This document shows positions 48,169 through 56,752 of a stretch of DNA of 64,000 nucleotides, in pieces. The number at the start of each line of letters is the position of its first letter. Positions within the stretch are counted from its first letter, which is position 1. The notes under the pieces were generated by a model. The model had not been told where the DNA came from, did no database searches, and worked only from the letters and a program-made list of their open reading frames with translations. The DNA lies in contig BQJK01000001.1 of the NCBI GenBank assembly GCA_021604665.1, positions 372,001-436,000 of the forward strand, written 5' to 3'. Origin of the DNA: Rhodomicrobium sp. (GTDB lineage: Bacteria > Pseudomonadota > Alphaproteobacteria > Rhizobiales > HXMU1428-3). The position numbers and the translations under genes are program-made.

Positions 48169-49353
48169 TCAGGTCTCGTTAGTTTTTTTAAAGGGCAGGT
48201 GTTCACGCATCACCTCCTCATGAATATCTTTATACTGCGTTTCTTCATCCAAATAGTCCACTACCGCACGGCGCAGCCCAGGATGCGCTATGAAATGCGC
48301 TGAATTTGTCCGGCAGGGCGTGTAACCACGCAATAATTTATGCTCCCCCTGTGCCCCGGCTTCAACCCGCCGCAACCCATGCGCTAGCGCATAATCAATC
48401 GCCTGATAATAGCAGATCTCAAAATGCAAAAATGGCCGATGCTCACTCGCTCCCCAATAGCGCCCATATAAAGTATCGCTGCCTTTGAAATTCAGCGCGC
48501 CCGCAATATAGCGCCCGCCTTCCCGTGCCATAATCAGGAGAATATCATCCGGGCGGCTTTTTCCAATTTGTGTGAAGAAGGCTTCAGTTAAATAAGGTGT
48601 GCCCCATTTCCGCTCTCCGGTATCAAGGTAGAATTCAAAAAAACTATCCCAGTGCTGCTCTGTAATATCGCGCCCTTCAACCCACTCCACCTCAATCCCA
48701 CTTTCAAGCGCTTGCCGGCGCTCCCGTCGAATGGCCTTGCGCTTACGAGATTGGAGCGTGGCCAAAAACCCCTCAAAGTCTCCATAGCCCTGATCCTCAA
48801 AATGAAATTGCGTATCATGCCTGATCAACAGATCAAGAGAGCTCAGCAGGGGAATTAAATCAGCTTCAATAAAGTTGATATGAAAAGAGGAGATATCATG
48901 CTGGTTCATATAGCCCATGACCCCGCTTACCAACAGGCGGATAACATCAGCTTGTTCAGGGGTAAGTGCCCCAGCGGCAGCCCCAACCAGAAAGCGCCGC
49001 CCGGTCACCGGGGTAAACGGCACAGCACTTAACAGCTTCGGATAATATTGTCCCCCGGCCATCATCAAGCCGCGCGCCCAGCCCTGGTCAAAAACATACT
49101 CACCCTGGCTGTGAGATTTAGCATAAAGCGGCAATATACCAAGGAGAGAGCCATCAGCTGCCTCAGCTAACAAATGCAGAGGGGCCCAGCCAGAATAGCG
49201 CGTCGCCGATTGGCTCTGCTCAAGGGCGAGAAAAAAATCATAGGAGAGAAACGGGTCATAAGCCGCCGAAGCAGGGTTGGCCAATCGGTCCCATTCTTCC
49301 CGTTGAATATCAGCTACAGAGCTAACCTGCCGGAGTGTCGCTAAAGTGATCAT
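48169..49353 (-). CDS. GNAT family N-acetyltransferase (DUF482/FemAB-like)
   Basis: A 394-residue protein of the peptidogalycan biosysnthesis/DUF482 group, composed of two GNAT-like folds. Signatures are NPFLSYDFF-like PASAAYDPFLSYDFFLALE near the N-terminus, FHFEDQGYGDFEGFLATLQSRKRKAIRRERRQAL in the middle, and the C-terminal YYQAIDYALAHGLRRVEAGAQGEHKLLRGY with acetyl-CoA-site character. The acceptor substrate is unknown. In rhizobia it is near clpA and followed by a HIT gene, as here. Confidence 0.88.
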   Translation of the reverse strand: MITLATLRQVSSVADIQREEWDRLANPASAAYDPFLSYDFFLALEQSQSATRYSGWAPLHLLAEAADGSLLGILPLYAKSHSQGEYVFDQGWARGLMMAGGQYYPKLLSAVPFTPVTGRRFLVGAAAGALTPEQADVIRLLVSGVMGYMNQHDISSFHINFIEADLIPLLSSLDLLIRHDTQFHFEDQGYGDFEGFLATLQSRKRKAIRRERRQALESGIEVEWVEGRDITEQHWDSFFEFYLDTGERKWGTPYLTEAFFTQIGKSRPDDILLIMAREGGRYIAGALNFKGSDTLYGRYWGASEHRPFLHFEICYYQAIDYALAHGLRRVEAGAQGEHKLLRGYTPCRTNSAHFIAHPGLRRAVVDYLDEETQYKDIHEEVMREHLPFKKTNET

Positions 49354-49478
49354 ATGCCCTTTTAAAACTCTATAATAGCAAGCTTGAGAAATTCAGCCAT
49401 GCCCATGCTAAACTGATAATCTGTATATCCGGCCTGCTTTAGCAGCCAACCTTGAGAGGCAAACTTAAATAGCCAGCC

Positions 49479-50354
49479 TTAAAGAGGCTTTCTTAAGGAG
49501 CCGGTCTTGAGAAGACTATCTTTAACAGCGCCCCCTTCAAATATCGGTATTGCTCCTATCGCCGCCGCCATAGTTAATTGCTCATCTGTACGCACTGTCC
49601 AACAGAAAAGTGAGGCACCAAATGCGCTCACCTCTTGCGCAGCGCTTTCGATCGCTGGATCTCTAATATCATGGGCAATAAAATCGACATTAAGGTCAAA
49701 AGCTTTCTGGAATTGCACTCCCCTCCCGGCAGTCTCTTGGCCAGGCAGGTGATCTGAAGTTTTATCCAGCGCGGTCGAGCCCTGTGTTTCCGACCAGCGA
49801 TCATCTGGTTCCATGGAGGTCACCAGCCCATAACAGCCTTGAGCCCATAACTCTTGCAGGCGCTCAATTACCAAAGGGTCAAAAGACATAACCCCAAACT
49901 CACCATTATAAGAAGAAAGCAAGTGAGCAAGATGCCGCTCAATGGCCATCTCCTTGCTCCACTGGCTCTTCACCTCAATTAGCAGCGGCACGCGGCCATC
50001 AATCAAACTAAGGCAGGCTTCAAGGCTCATTAATGTATCACTGCCTGAAAGGTATGGAATTTCAGTCAACTCAGAAAGGGGGAGGTCAACCACCCGGCCA
50101 TCTCGCCCTGTTAACCGGCCAAGTTCCGCATCATGAAATACCAGAGCTTGCCTGTCACGGGTCATCTGCACATCAAGTTCAATGCCAAAACCAGCTCCAA
50201 TCGCCGCTCTAAAGGCTGAAGGGCTATTCTCAACCGGAAGCTGCGATGGCTTGCCGTTCAGCGCTGTCCCATGCAAGCCCCGATGCGCCATCGCTGTAAC
50301 GGAATTGAACATTTCACACACCCAACCATGCGCCGATAAAGAGCTTGAAGTCAC
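49479..50354 (-). CDS. Glycerophosphodiester phosphodiesterase
   Basis: A 291-residue GDPD-family TIM-barrel enzyme that hydrolyses glycerophosphodiesters to glycerol 3-phosphate and an alcohol. Metal and catalytic residues are visible in AHRGLHG, VENSPSAFRAAIGAGFGIELDVQMT, and VFHDAELGRLT; LLIEVKSQW is the next strand. The start at 50354 (GTG) gives 14 extra residues before MFNSVTAMAHRG; that ATG is the more natural start. There is no signal peptide, so it is cytosolic. It lies close behind the RidA-like gene on the same strand (15 bases). Confidence 0.9.
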   Translation of the reverse strand: MTSSSLSAHGWVCEMFNSVTAMAHRGLHGTALNGKPSQLPVENSPSAFRAAIGAGFGIELDVQMTRDRQALVFHDAELGRLTGRDGRVVDLPLSELTEIPYLSGSDTLMSLEACLSLIDGRVPLLIEVKSQWSKEMAIERHLAHLLSSYNGEFGVMSFDPLVIERLQELWAQGCYGLVTSMEPDDRWSETQGSTALDKTSDHLPGQETAGRGVQFQKAFDLNVDFIAHDIRDPAIESAAQEVSAFGASLFCWTVRTDEQLTMAAAIGAIPIFEGGAVKDSLLKTGSLRKPL

Positions 50355-50369
50355 ACTAAAAGCTTGAGA

Positions 50370-50843
50370 TCACACCCATGAGCTAATCCGAAACATCGCC
50401 TCAACCTCAACAGCTGAGTTAAGCGGCAAGCTGCTGCAGCCAACAGATGACCGCGCATGTTTGCCCCGATCGCCAAGCACATCCACCATAAAGTCAGAGG
50501 CCCCGTTAATGACCAAAGCATGGTCATAAAAATCAGGAGCGGACGCCACAAAACCGCCAAGCCGCACAAGGCGCTCAATTCGGTCAAGATCCCCAATCGC
50601 GGCTTGCGCTTGGGTCAGAATATTAATGGCACATAGTTTGGCTGCCGCCTGAGCATCATCAAGGTCAACATCCTGGCCCACCTTCCCCTTGCAAACCACG
50701 CTCCCCTCACTAACTGGTATCTGACCAGAGATGATCAACATTTTCCCATCAAGTACATAAGGCACATAGTTAGCAACAGCCGTAGGCGGCGTATCGAGAG
50801 TGATGCCGAGAGCATCAAGACGCTTTTGGATTGAGGAAGTCAT
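50370..50843 (-). CDS. RidA/YjgF family protein
   Basis: A 157-residue member of the YjgF_YER057c_UK114-like subgroup 1, slightly longer than canonical RidA (about 130). It shows the LIISGQIPV strand, the AAKLCAINILTQAQAAIGDLDRIERLVRLGGFV helix-strand, and the C-terminal RSSVGCSSLPLNSAVEVEAMF. RidA proteins deaminate reactive enamine/imine intermediates. The canonical arginine of the active site is replaced in this subgroup's RSSVG context, so deaminase activity is uncertain. It probably forms an operon with the GDPD gene. Confidence 0.88.
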   Translation of the reverse strand: MTSSIQKRLDALGITLDTPPTAVANYVPYVLDGKMLIISGQIPVSEGSVVCKGKVGQDVDLDDAQAAAKLCAINILTQAQAAIGDLDRIERLVRLGGFVASAPDFYDHALVINGASDFMVDVLGDRGKHARSSVGCSSLPLNSAVEVEAMFRISSWV

Positions 50844-51265
50844 AAGTAAACCTTGTCATTTCGGGAGATTAATCATTTGTCATGTAACGGGCTAAAGAAA
50901 AGAATTGAAGTGCACCTAATCAAATCATACCATGCAAGATAAGAAAATACTGATCTAATATCACGCGGAATTTAGCCCCAAATTTGCCTCAGTCTTGCCC
51001 GCCATATTGTTTAAACTACGGTAGCTTAGGCATAAAGAAGTGCAAGAAACCAGAAAGCAAGCCTAAGCTGATAATTGCAAACGTCAAAAACACCGCACTG
51101 AATGATTGATAATAAATAGTTATATCTTGCCTTGAGAATAATAGCCAAACCGCCACAAGCCAATTGCTAAAAGCGGCCAGTAATAAGCGCTCAACAGGCC
51201 ACTATTAAGTAGCCAGTTTTAAAGGCAAGATAAACCATACGACCTGATCAAAAGGACCACTCTCT
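50844..51265. other. Intergenic region between the RidA-like and EipB genes
   Basis: About 420 bases between divergent genes. No ORF, terminator or recognised RNA. It must contain both promoters, but none is clear enough to call. Confidence 0.5.
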
Positions 51266-52159
51266 ATGCTAACAACGCGCCGCTTTCCTTTTCAATCACA
51301 CAGTTTTGCAGCCTCACTTCTCGTGGCGGCCTCACTACTTGGAATGACAGTGACGACAGCCGGTGCCGTAAACACCCCCCCTGATAAATCTACAAATTCA
51401 GTGGCCCCCCACCGCGCCGTTTATGATCTTGACCTGAAAGAGAGCCTCTCCAGCGCCAACATCACAGATGCGAATGGGCGCATGGTTTTTGAAGTGACCG
51501 GCTCCAAATGTGAGGGCTATCTCGTCAATATGCGCTTCATACTTTCCGTGCTTGATAATAAAGGCATCACCAATGTGACAGATGTCCGCTCTTCCAGTTG
51601 GGAAGACGGCAGCGCAGAGCAGTTCCGTTTTAATACCAGCCAATATTTCAACCAGAAACTGTCAAAAACAACTGTCGGTAATGCCAAGCGCAAAGAGCAG
51701 GGGGAGGGCATCTCGGTTAGTGTGGATAGCCCCAAAAAGACAAAAGCAAATTTCACCCAAAAAACATACTTCCCGACAGAGCATACAATTCTGGTTATCG
51801 AAGAAGCCCTGAAGGGCAAGCGCATCGTAAATGCGCCAATATATGATGGCTCTGAAAATGGCAACACGCTATATAACACCACAGCCATCATCGGTAAAAA
51901 AGTAGCGGCGGATGAGTTTGTCAACACAAGTAAAGTCAAAAATATTGAAGCCTTGAAAGATATGGCATCCTGGCCCGTCGCCATCGCTTTTTTTGACACC
52001 AGAAAAGGCGACAAGCAGGATCTGCTGCCTGATTATGAAATTTCATTCCGCCTGTTTGCCAATGGTGTCAGCCGTAAGCTTTTGGTGGACTATGGTGATT
52101 TTTCATTGAATGGAAAGTTGAAAGAAATTGAGTTTTTGCCTGAGACACAATGTGATTAA
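51266..52159 (+). CDS. eipB: Cell-envelope integrity protein EipB (DUF1849)
   Basis: A 297-residue periplasmic protein of the EipB family, shown in Brucella to be a beta-spiral protein needed for envelope integrity. The signal peptide ends near TTAGA-VN. The mature region starts with VAPHRAVYDLDLKESLSSANI, followed by GRMVFEVTGSKCEGY, DVRSSSWEDG, FRFNTSQYFN, and ends SRKLLVDYGDFSLNGKLKEIEFLPETQC. The two cysteines (in SKCEGY and ETQC) match the conserved disulfide pair. ATG start after AAGGA. Monocistronic with its own terminator. Confidence 0.92.
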   Translation: MLTTRRFPFQSHSFAASLLVAASLLGMTVTTAGAVNTPPDKSTNSVAPHRAVYDLDLKESLSSANITDANGRMVFEVTGSKCEGYLVNMRFILSVLDNKGITNVTDVRSSSWEDGSAEQFRFNTSQYFNQKLSKTTVGNAKRKEQGEGISVSVDSPKKTKANFTQKTYFPTEHTILVIEEALKGKRIVNAPIYDGSENGNTLYNTTAIIGKKVAADEFVNTSKVKNIEALKDMASWPVAIAFFDTRKGDKQDLLPDYEISFRLFANGVSRKLLVDYGDFSLNGKLKEIEFLPETQCD

Positions 52160-52233
52160 TTAAACTCAATGCGATTAATCCAATCATTGCTTAAGCTTAG
52201 CGCACTTAGCTAATGCGTATTCACCGTGAACAC

Positions 52234-52266
52234 AAAAAAGGCCAGTATTGTGCTGGCCTTTTTTTA
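52234..52266 (+). terminator. Intrinsic terminator of eipB
   Basis: AAAAAAGGCCAG pairs with CTGGCCTTTTTT (12 bp) around a short loop, followed by further T. Confidence 0.9.
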
Positions 52267-52297
52267 TGGGGCAAATAGAGAGTGAAACCCTCTCTCA

Positions 52298-53221
52298 TTA
52301 TTTATACGCCCAAAGCCGCGCCGCACCCCGCACCCCGCTGGTCGCCCCAAAACGCGGCGGGCGTATATCAACCACAGGCGTGTCAGAAAAAATATAAGGC
52401 GCCATTAGCCCCGGCAGCTGATCATATAAATGTGTAAGCTGAGAAAGACCGCCACCAAGCACAATGACCTCAGGGTCAAAGAGGTTCACAACTTGCGCCA
52501 ACCCTCGCGCTATACGGTCAGCATGGGCATTAAAAATCTCATTAGCCCACCGCTTCATTTGTGGCTCAGGCTGAACCGCTATGGCTGCAATCTCTTCAAC
52601 CCGCACAGCTTTAGTCACTGAACCCGCGTTAAACTGTTCCACCAGCGCCGGGCCTGAAATCCAGCTTTCCATACAGCCCTTCTGCCCGCACCAACAGAGA
52701 GGGGCCGCTTTAAGCTCCAATGCTGTCGGAAAAGGCAGGGCACAATGCCCCCATTCACCTCCAATAGAGCGCGGCCCATTCAACAAGTTGCCATCAATAA
52801 CAATGCCGCCGCCAACACCCGTCCCTAAAATAACCCCGAATACCGACCGAGCCCCGGCCGCCGCGCCATCAACCGCTTCAGAAAGCGCAAAGCAGTTTGC
52901 ATCATTGGCTAATCTAACATCCCGTTGAAGCCTGGCATTTATATCCGAAGCCAAGGCCCGCCCGTTCAGCCAAACGCTATTCGCATTCTGCACCAGCCCC
53001 GTATGCGGCGAGATAGAACCAGGCATCCCAAGGCCAACCGGCAGTTGCTGGTTTAACTCCCCCTCAATAAGAGAGATCAGCTCTGCAATGGCGTTAAGGG
53101 TTAAGTCATAATCATCCCGCGGCGTCGGGCAGTGATAAGAGGCAACAGTATCGCCGCACTCATCTATTGCAGCGGCAAGAATTTTTGTGCCGCCAAGATC
53201 AATGCCAATATTCACACTCAT
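52298..53221 (-). CDS. ROK family sugar kinase (fructokinase/GlcNAc kinase-like)
   Basis: A 307-residue ROK-family kinase. The ATP phosphate-binding motif is GIDLGGTK (6-13), the catalytic region is LANDANCFALSEA, and GTGVGGGIVIDG is the second glycine motif. The zinc site characteristic of ROK proteins is GEWGHC followed by CWCGQKGCMESWISGP. No DNA-binding domain is present, so it is a kinase rather than a repressor. Fructose, glucose or N-acetylglucosamine are possible substrates. Its ATG overlaps the stop of the DUF3572 gene. Confidence 0.9.
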   Translation of the reverse strand: MSVNIGIDLGGTKILAAAIDECGDTVASYHCPTPRDDYDLTLNAIAELISLIEGELNQQLPVGLGMPGSISPHTGLVQNANSVWLNGRALASDINARLQRDVRLANDANCFALSEAVDGAAAGARSVFGVILGTGVGGGIVIDGNLLNGPRSIGGEWGHCALPFPTALELKAAPLCWCGQKGCMESWISGPALVEQFNAGSVTKAVRVEEIAAIAVQPEPQMKRWANEIFNAHADRIARGLAQVVNLFDPEVIVLGGGLSQLTHLYDQLPGLMAPYIFSDTPVVDIRPPRFGATSGVRGAARLWAYK

Positions 53222-53532
53222 TCAGAAGGCCCACCCAGCCTCAGGCGAGCGCTCTCAACCTGATCAGCCGTAAAATCCTCATCAGCACAGAATGATAATA
53301 ACAAGCTCTCATCACGCGATATAAAATCAAGCACACCAGCTAAAAAACTCAAATTCTCCTTCAACCGGATAACATCTGCAGGCGAAATACCAGTAAGGTT
53401 AAGAAATTTCACCAGCTCTTGTTCTGAATGAGAAATATGCGCTAAAGCCTTGATTGCTATAAAGGCGGCCTCTCGCTCGTTGATTTTATCTGCACTGGCT
53501 GCCACAATTGCTCCCTTCATAAGCTTTAACAC
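53218..53532 (-). CDS. DUF3572 family protein
   Basis: A 104-residue small helical protein of DUF3572, found in Hyphomicrobiales next to divK. Visible signature: INEREAAFIAIKALAHISHSEQELVKFLNLTGISPADVI, then FLAGVLDFISRDESLLLSFCADE. Unknown function. It is divergent from divK and overlaps the ROK gene by four bases (ATGA), so the two are translationally coupled. Confidence 0.85.
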   Translation of the reverse strand: MLKLMKGAIVAASADKINEREAAFIAIKALAHISHSEQELVKFLNLTGISPADVIRLKENLSFLAGVLDFISRDESLLLSFCADEDFTADQVESARLRLGGPSE

Positions 53533-53710
53533 TGTCTAAATTGGTTGATGAATTTAATCGAATTAAACCATTACTTTACCCGTTTAGGTTTTAATGAGCC
53601 ATCGGTATGCATCACTGCATTTAAGAGTAGTAACCCTAAAAGGGGTTATACGAGACCAATAGCCAGGCTATACGGTCAGGCTAGAGTTATGAAGGGCGAG
53701 TTTAGCACGA

Positions 53711-54076
53711 ATGTCAAAGACAATACTGATAGTTGAAGACAACGAGCTGAACATGAAATTATTTCATGATCTTCTTGATGCGCATGGCTACATAACCGTC
53801 CAGACCCGCAATGGTATGGATGTGATGGACCTCGCTCGCACCCATAATCCAGATTTAATCCTGATGGATATCCAGCTGCCAGAAGTCTCAGGGCTAGAGG
53901 TGACGCGCTGGTTAAAAGATGATGATGAGCTAAGCCAAATACCAGTTGTAGCGGTGACAGCTTTCGCCATGAAGGGCGATGAAGAACGTATCAGAGACGG
54001 GGGTTGTGAGGGCTATATCTCCAAACCTATTTCAGTTACCCATTTTTTGGAGACAATTGGCCAGTTGATCAACTAG
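53711..54076 (+). CDS. divK: Cell-cycle response regulator DivK
   Basis: A 121-residue single-domain receiver essential in Caulobacter and important in rhizobia. Phosphorylated DivK binds DivL and lowers CckA-CtrA signalling. Phospho-acceptor D53 ([11 protein letters not shown]), acidic D10, threonine in [11 protein letters not shown] and lysine in [12 protein letters not shown] are all in place. The sequence is close to the textbook DivK throughout. It is followed by pleD after 28 bases, forming the conserved divK-pleD operon. Confidence 0.96.
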   Translation: MSKTILIVEDNELNMKLFHDLLDAHGYITVQTRNGMDVMDLARTHNPDLILMDIQLPEVSGLEVTRWLKDDDELSQIPVVAVTAFAMKGDEERIRDGGCEGYISKPISVTHFLETIGQLIN

Positions 54077-54104
54077 CTGCGGTCAAAGTTTAAGGAATAG
54101 TAGG

Positions 54105-55478
54105 ATGACAGCAAGAGTGCTGGTGGTTGACGATATCAAGGCAAATGTTAAGTTGCTGGAGGCGCGTTTGAGCGCCGAATATTTCGAAGTTTTGACAGCC
54201 AATTCGGGCCCCGAAGCTCTGGACGTGCTTGAAAATAATCGCGTCGATATCGTTCTCCTGGATGTGATGATGCCCGGCATGGACGGTTTTGAAGTTTGTG
54301 AACGCTTGAAAAACAATCACCTAACTCAGCATATTCCCGTAATCATGGTCACAGCACTAGACACCCCGCAAGATAGGCTCCGCGGCCTTGAAGTTGGTGC
54401 CGATGATTTTCTGACAAAGCCGGTTGATGATGTCGCTCTGGTCACCAGAGTGAAAAATCTCTCCCGCCTGAAAATGCTAACAGATGAAATGAGCATGCGC
54501 GCCGAAACCGGCAGCCAAATGGGCCTGAACGCTCAAAATATGCCAATCTTCAATAATGAAGAGATCAAAGGTAGAATTCTACTGGTTGAAGATCAGCCCC
54601 GCTCAGCTGAGCGGATTTCAAAAAACCTCAGCTCCCGTCATAAGGTGCAAATAGAAACAAATCCGCAGCAGGCTTTGTTCCATCTTGCCGATCAAGACCA
54701 TGACCTCCTCATCATCAGCCTTGACCTTGAGGGCGTGGATGGTTTGCGTCTATGTAGCCAGGTGCGTTCATTAGAGAGAACCCGCAATTTGCCTATCCTC
54801 GTCACGGTCAACCCCGATGATAAAGCAAGGCTCATGCGCGGGTTGGATATGGGCGTCAATGACTATATGGTTCGCCCCATCTGCGTCAATGAGATGATGG
54901 CCCGCGTTAATACCCAGATCAGACGCAAAATGTACGCAGACTATCTGCGCAATTGCCTTGAAACACGGGTTGAGCTCGCGGTAACAGATGCCTTAACAGG
55001 GCTCTATAACCGTCATTATCTCGAAACGCATCTTAAAACCCTGTTTGAAGATAGCTTGAAGAATAATAAGAGCCTCTCCTTGTTAATGACTGATATCGAT
55101 TACTTTAAATCGGTGAATGACTCATTTGGTCACGACGCTGGCGACAATGTATTGAAAGAATTTGCCCGCCGCCTACGCCAAAATACACGCAGTATGGATC
55201 TGGCTTGCCGTATTGGCGGTGAGGAATTTGTCATTGTAATGCCTGATACCACATTACCAGAGTGCTATAACGTCGCTGAAAGACTGCGCCGGGCTATCGA
55301 GCAGGAGCCTTTCACCACTAAAGATAATGAAAAATCACTTGAAATCACCACAAGTATTGGCATTACAGCACTAGACCCAAGCATCACCACACTTGAGGCC
55401 CTGTTGAAAAAGGCGGATAACGCCCTTTATTGTGCCAAGAGAGATGGAAGAAACCGGGTTTCTGCAAACGCTGCCTGA
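54105..55478 (+). CDS. pleD: Diguanylate cyclase response regulator PleD
   Basis: A 457-residue regulator that makes c-di-GMP and drives the motile-to-sessile transition. REC1 has the phospho-acceptor D53 (LLDVMMPGMDG). REC2 (about 155-280) is degenerate, with serine at the aspartate position (LIISLDLEGVDG), as expected of the PleD adaptor domain. The GGDEF domain has an active GGEEF at 371-375, and the allosteric I-site RSMD is at 362-365, five residues upstream, so product inhibition should be intact. It is co-transcribed with divK. Confidence 0.97.
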   Translation: MTARVLVVDDIKANVKLLEARLSAEYFEVLTANSGPEALDVLENNRVDIVLLDVMMPGMDGFEVCERLKNNHLTQHIPVIMVTALDTPQDRLRGLEVGADDFLTKPVDDVALVTRVKNLSRLKMLTDEMSMRAETGSQMGLNAQNMPIFNNEEIKGRILLVEDQPRSAERISKNLSSRHKVQIETNPQQALFHLADQDHDLLIISLDLEGVDGLRLCSQVRSLERTRNLPILVTVNPDDKARLMRGLDMGVNDYMVRPICVNEMMARVNTQIRRKMYADYLRNCLETRVELAVTDALTGLYNRHYLETHLKTLFEDSLKNNKSLSLLMTDIDYFKSVNDSFGHDAGDNVLKEFARRLRQNTRSMDLACRIGGEEFVIVMPDTTLPECYNVAERLRRAIEQEPFTTKDNEKSLEITTSIGITALDPSITTLEALLKKADNALYCAKRDGRNRVSANAA

Positions 55479-55822
55479 TTTCTGCAGCGCTGCGCTAGTA
55501 ATCCTCAACTTCATAAATAAAACAAAATAATTACAACTACTTAGAGCATGTCTCTCAGTGGTTGCCTATATTTTGTTGGGCGCACCATCACTACATGCTT
55601 TAAAGAATCAGTGACATCTCTTGTTAATCAAACAATTCAAAGATCAAGAGCCAAGCGCCTCTGATTCACCATTTTTCTTTACAATGATGATTAAATATCG
55701 CTATGAAATGAACAGAATGATTGATTTGTTGCTTTTTTGAGGTAACTTATCAACACGCACGGGCTTATTATGCGCAGCGTTAATAGGTCCGCGCTTGCAC
55801 AGAGGCAGTCTTATTGTCATTA

Positions 55823-55914
55823 TATGGCGTTTAGGAATATGTGGCAAAGGGATGAATAAGGAGTTTCAGCTAGTAAGCTGGGAATATCTCCTTATATATT
55901 GACCAAGCGCCATA
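55823..55914. other. Three-level nested stem-loop
   Basis: The outer arms TATGGCGTTT (55823-55832) and AAGCGCCATA (55905-55914) pair with one G-U. The middle arms ATAAGGAG (55856-55863) and CTCCTTAT (55888-55895) pair perfectly. The inner arms CAGCT (55867-55871) and AGCTG (55876-55880) close a four-base loop. The middle stem includes a Shine-Dalgarno-like AAGGAG on one arm and its complement on the other. Strand and function are unknown. Confidence 0.6.
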
Positions 55915-56065
55915 GACGAAAAGCGACATTAAAAGCTAGTAATAGCGGCTATAAGGCAAAATTGTCTCAGCACATTATAAATGTGCAACAGGATTTCAGG
56001 CGGGTTGTAATCGGGGAAGCACTCTTTTCCAAAAGCTTCTATAAATGATCAACTTGCCTAAGGAA

Positions 56066-56284
56066 ATCCCAGCGGGATGTACAGGTACCGCCGCATCTCC
56101 TGGTTCCGTTGGGTGCGGTCGGCTGGCAATCGGTATGAGTGGCCTCCTCGTTACGCCGGTTCCGGTCGACCTCCAAGTCAAATGACCATAGGCCCTCTTT
56201 GGTCCATTTGACGTTAAGGCTGACCTCGCAACTTCGGTTTCACCCCGCTACCGTCATGTTGCGGGGTCAGTTGCGTTTTAACGC
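56066..56284. other. GC-rich block of five consecutive stem-loops (RNA-like)
   Basis: Stems in order: ATCCC/GGGAT (56066-56078); CCGCA/TGCGG (56091-56118); GTCAAATG-ACCA with TGGT-CATTTGAC (56177-56212, one bulge); CTGACCTCGCAAC with GTTGCGGGGTCAG (56220-56270, 13 pairs) enclosing CGGT/ACCG; and GCGTT/AACGC (56273-56284). The block is clearly richer in G+C than its flanks. On the minus strand one frame is open for 66 codons (56239 to 56042), interrupted by one TGA from an ATG at 56257, but there is no ribosome site. No T-run ends the block on either strand. An RNA gene or a repeat element are the main options. Confidence 0.55.
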
Positions 56285-56381
56285 GGCTCACCCTCCTAAA
56301 AGAACAAAATACTTCCCTAGAGAAATATAATCTGACTTTCAAAAGTATGGTTAATGGAATTAAAGATTATAGAGAATACGA

Positions 56382-56420
56382 GAAAAGCCCAACCCCTCCT
56401 TTAGAGGTGGTTAGGCTTAA
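56382..56420 (-). terminator. Intrinsic terminator of rpmG
   Basis: On the minus strand AAGCCTAACC-CCTC pairs with GAGGGGTTGGGCTT (14 pairs, one bulge), followed by TTTTCTC. It lies directly behind the rpmG stop codon. Confidence 0.8.
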
Positions 56421-56426
56421 AAGGAG

Positions 56427-56594
56427 CTACTTGATTTTAGCTTCTTTGAATTCCACATGCTTGCGCGCTACCGGGTCATATTTTTTCATGACCATTTTTT
56501 CAGTCATGGTGCGGGCATTCTTTTTCGTTACGTAGTAAAAACCAGTGCCTTCTGTGCTAAGCAATTTGATTTTTTGTGTGGTTGGCTTCGCCAT
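56427..56594 (-). CDS. rpmG: 50S ribosomal protein L33
   Basis: A 55-residue ribosomal protein that reads [20 protein letters not shown], then [14 protein letters not shown] and ends [15 protein letters not shown]. It is the cysteine-free form of L33 and the normal length for alphaproteobacteria. Its position between pleD and rnr is conserved in rhizobia. It has its own terminator. The start ATG lies at 56592-56594. A weak GGTAC-rich leader precedes it. Confidence 0.95.
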   Translation of the reverse strand: MAKPTTQKIKLLSTEGTGFYYVTKKNARTMTEKMVMKKYDPVARKHVEFKEAKIK

Positions 56595-56752
56595 GGGTCA
56601 AGTACCTTTAAAAAGCGTCTGTCTGTATGGGGACCTATCTCTAAAACAGATAATTCATCTGTGTCAGGTCTCAAACCCGTATCAGACAGTCAAATATCGT
56701 TCACGGGGGTCATCCGCAAGTTTGGGGAAGATGCCGCCGAATGCTCTCAATG

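Larger units (their letters stand above)
55479..56380. other. Structured 0.9-kb spacer between pleD and rpmG
   Basis: No protein gene is convincing. Small overlapping frames on both strands around 56000-56330 run through hairpins. The spacer contains the nested stem-loop 55823-55914, the hairpin GCACATT/AATGTGC at 55970-55986, and the GC-rich multi-hairpin block 56066-56284, each listed separately. Such a dense series of structures between divergently placed genes is unusual in this window. Confidence 0.7.

Noticed and set aside
53545..53600. CtrA-like TTAA pairs upstream of divK
   Set aside because: The TTAA motifs are spaced by five bases rather than seven, so they do not match the TTAA-N7-TTAA consensus.
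55996..56181. 61-codon minus-strand frame in the structured block
   Set aside because: It overlaps several hairpins and competing open frames on both strands, with no ribosome site; better explained as RNA-like or repeat sequence.
56039..56257. Possible selenoprotein: ATG, four codons, TGA, then 66 open codons on the minus strand
   Set aside because: There is no SECIS-like hairpin placed just after the TGA with the expected loop, no ribosome site, and no sel genes in the window.
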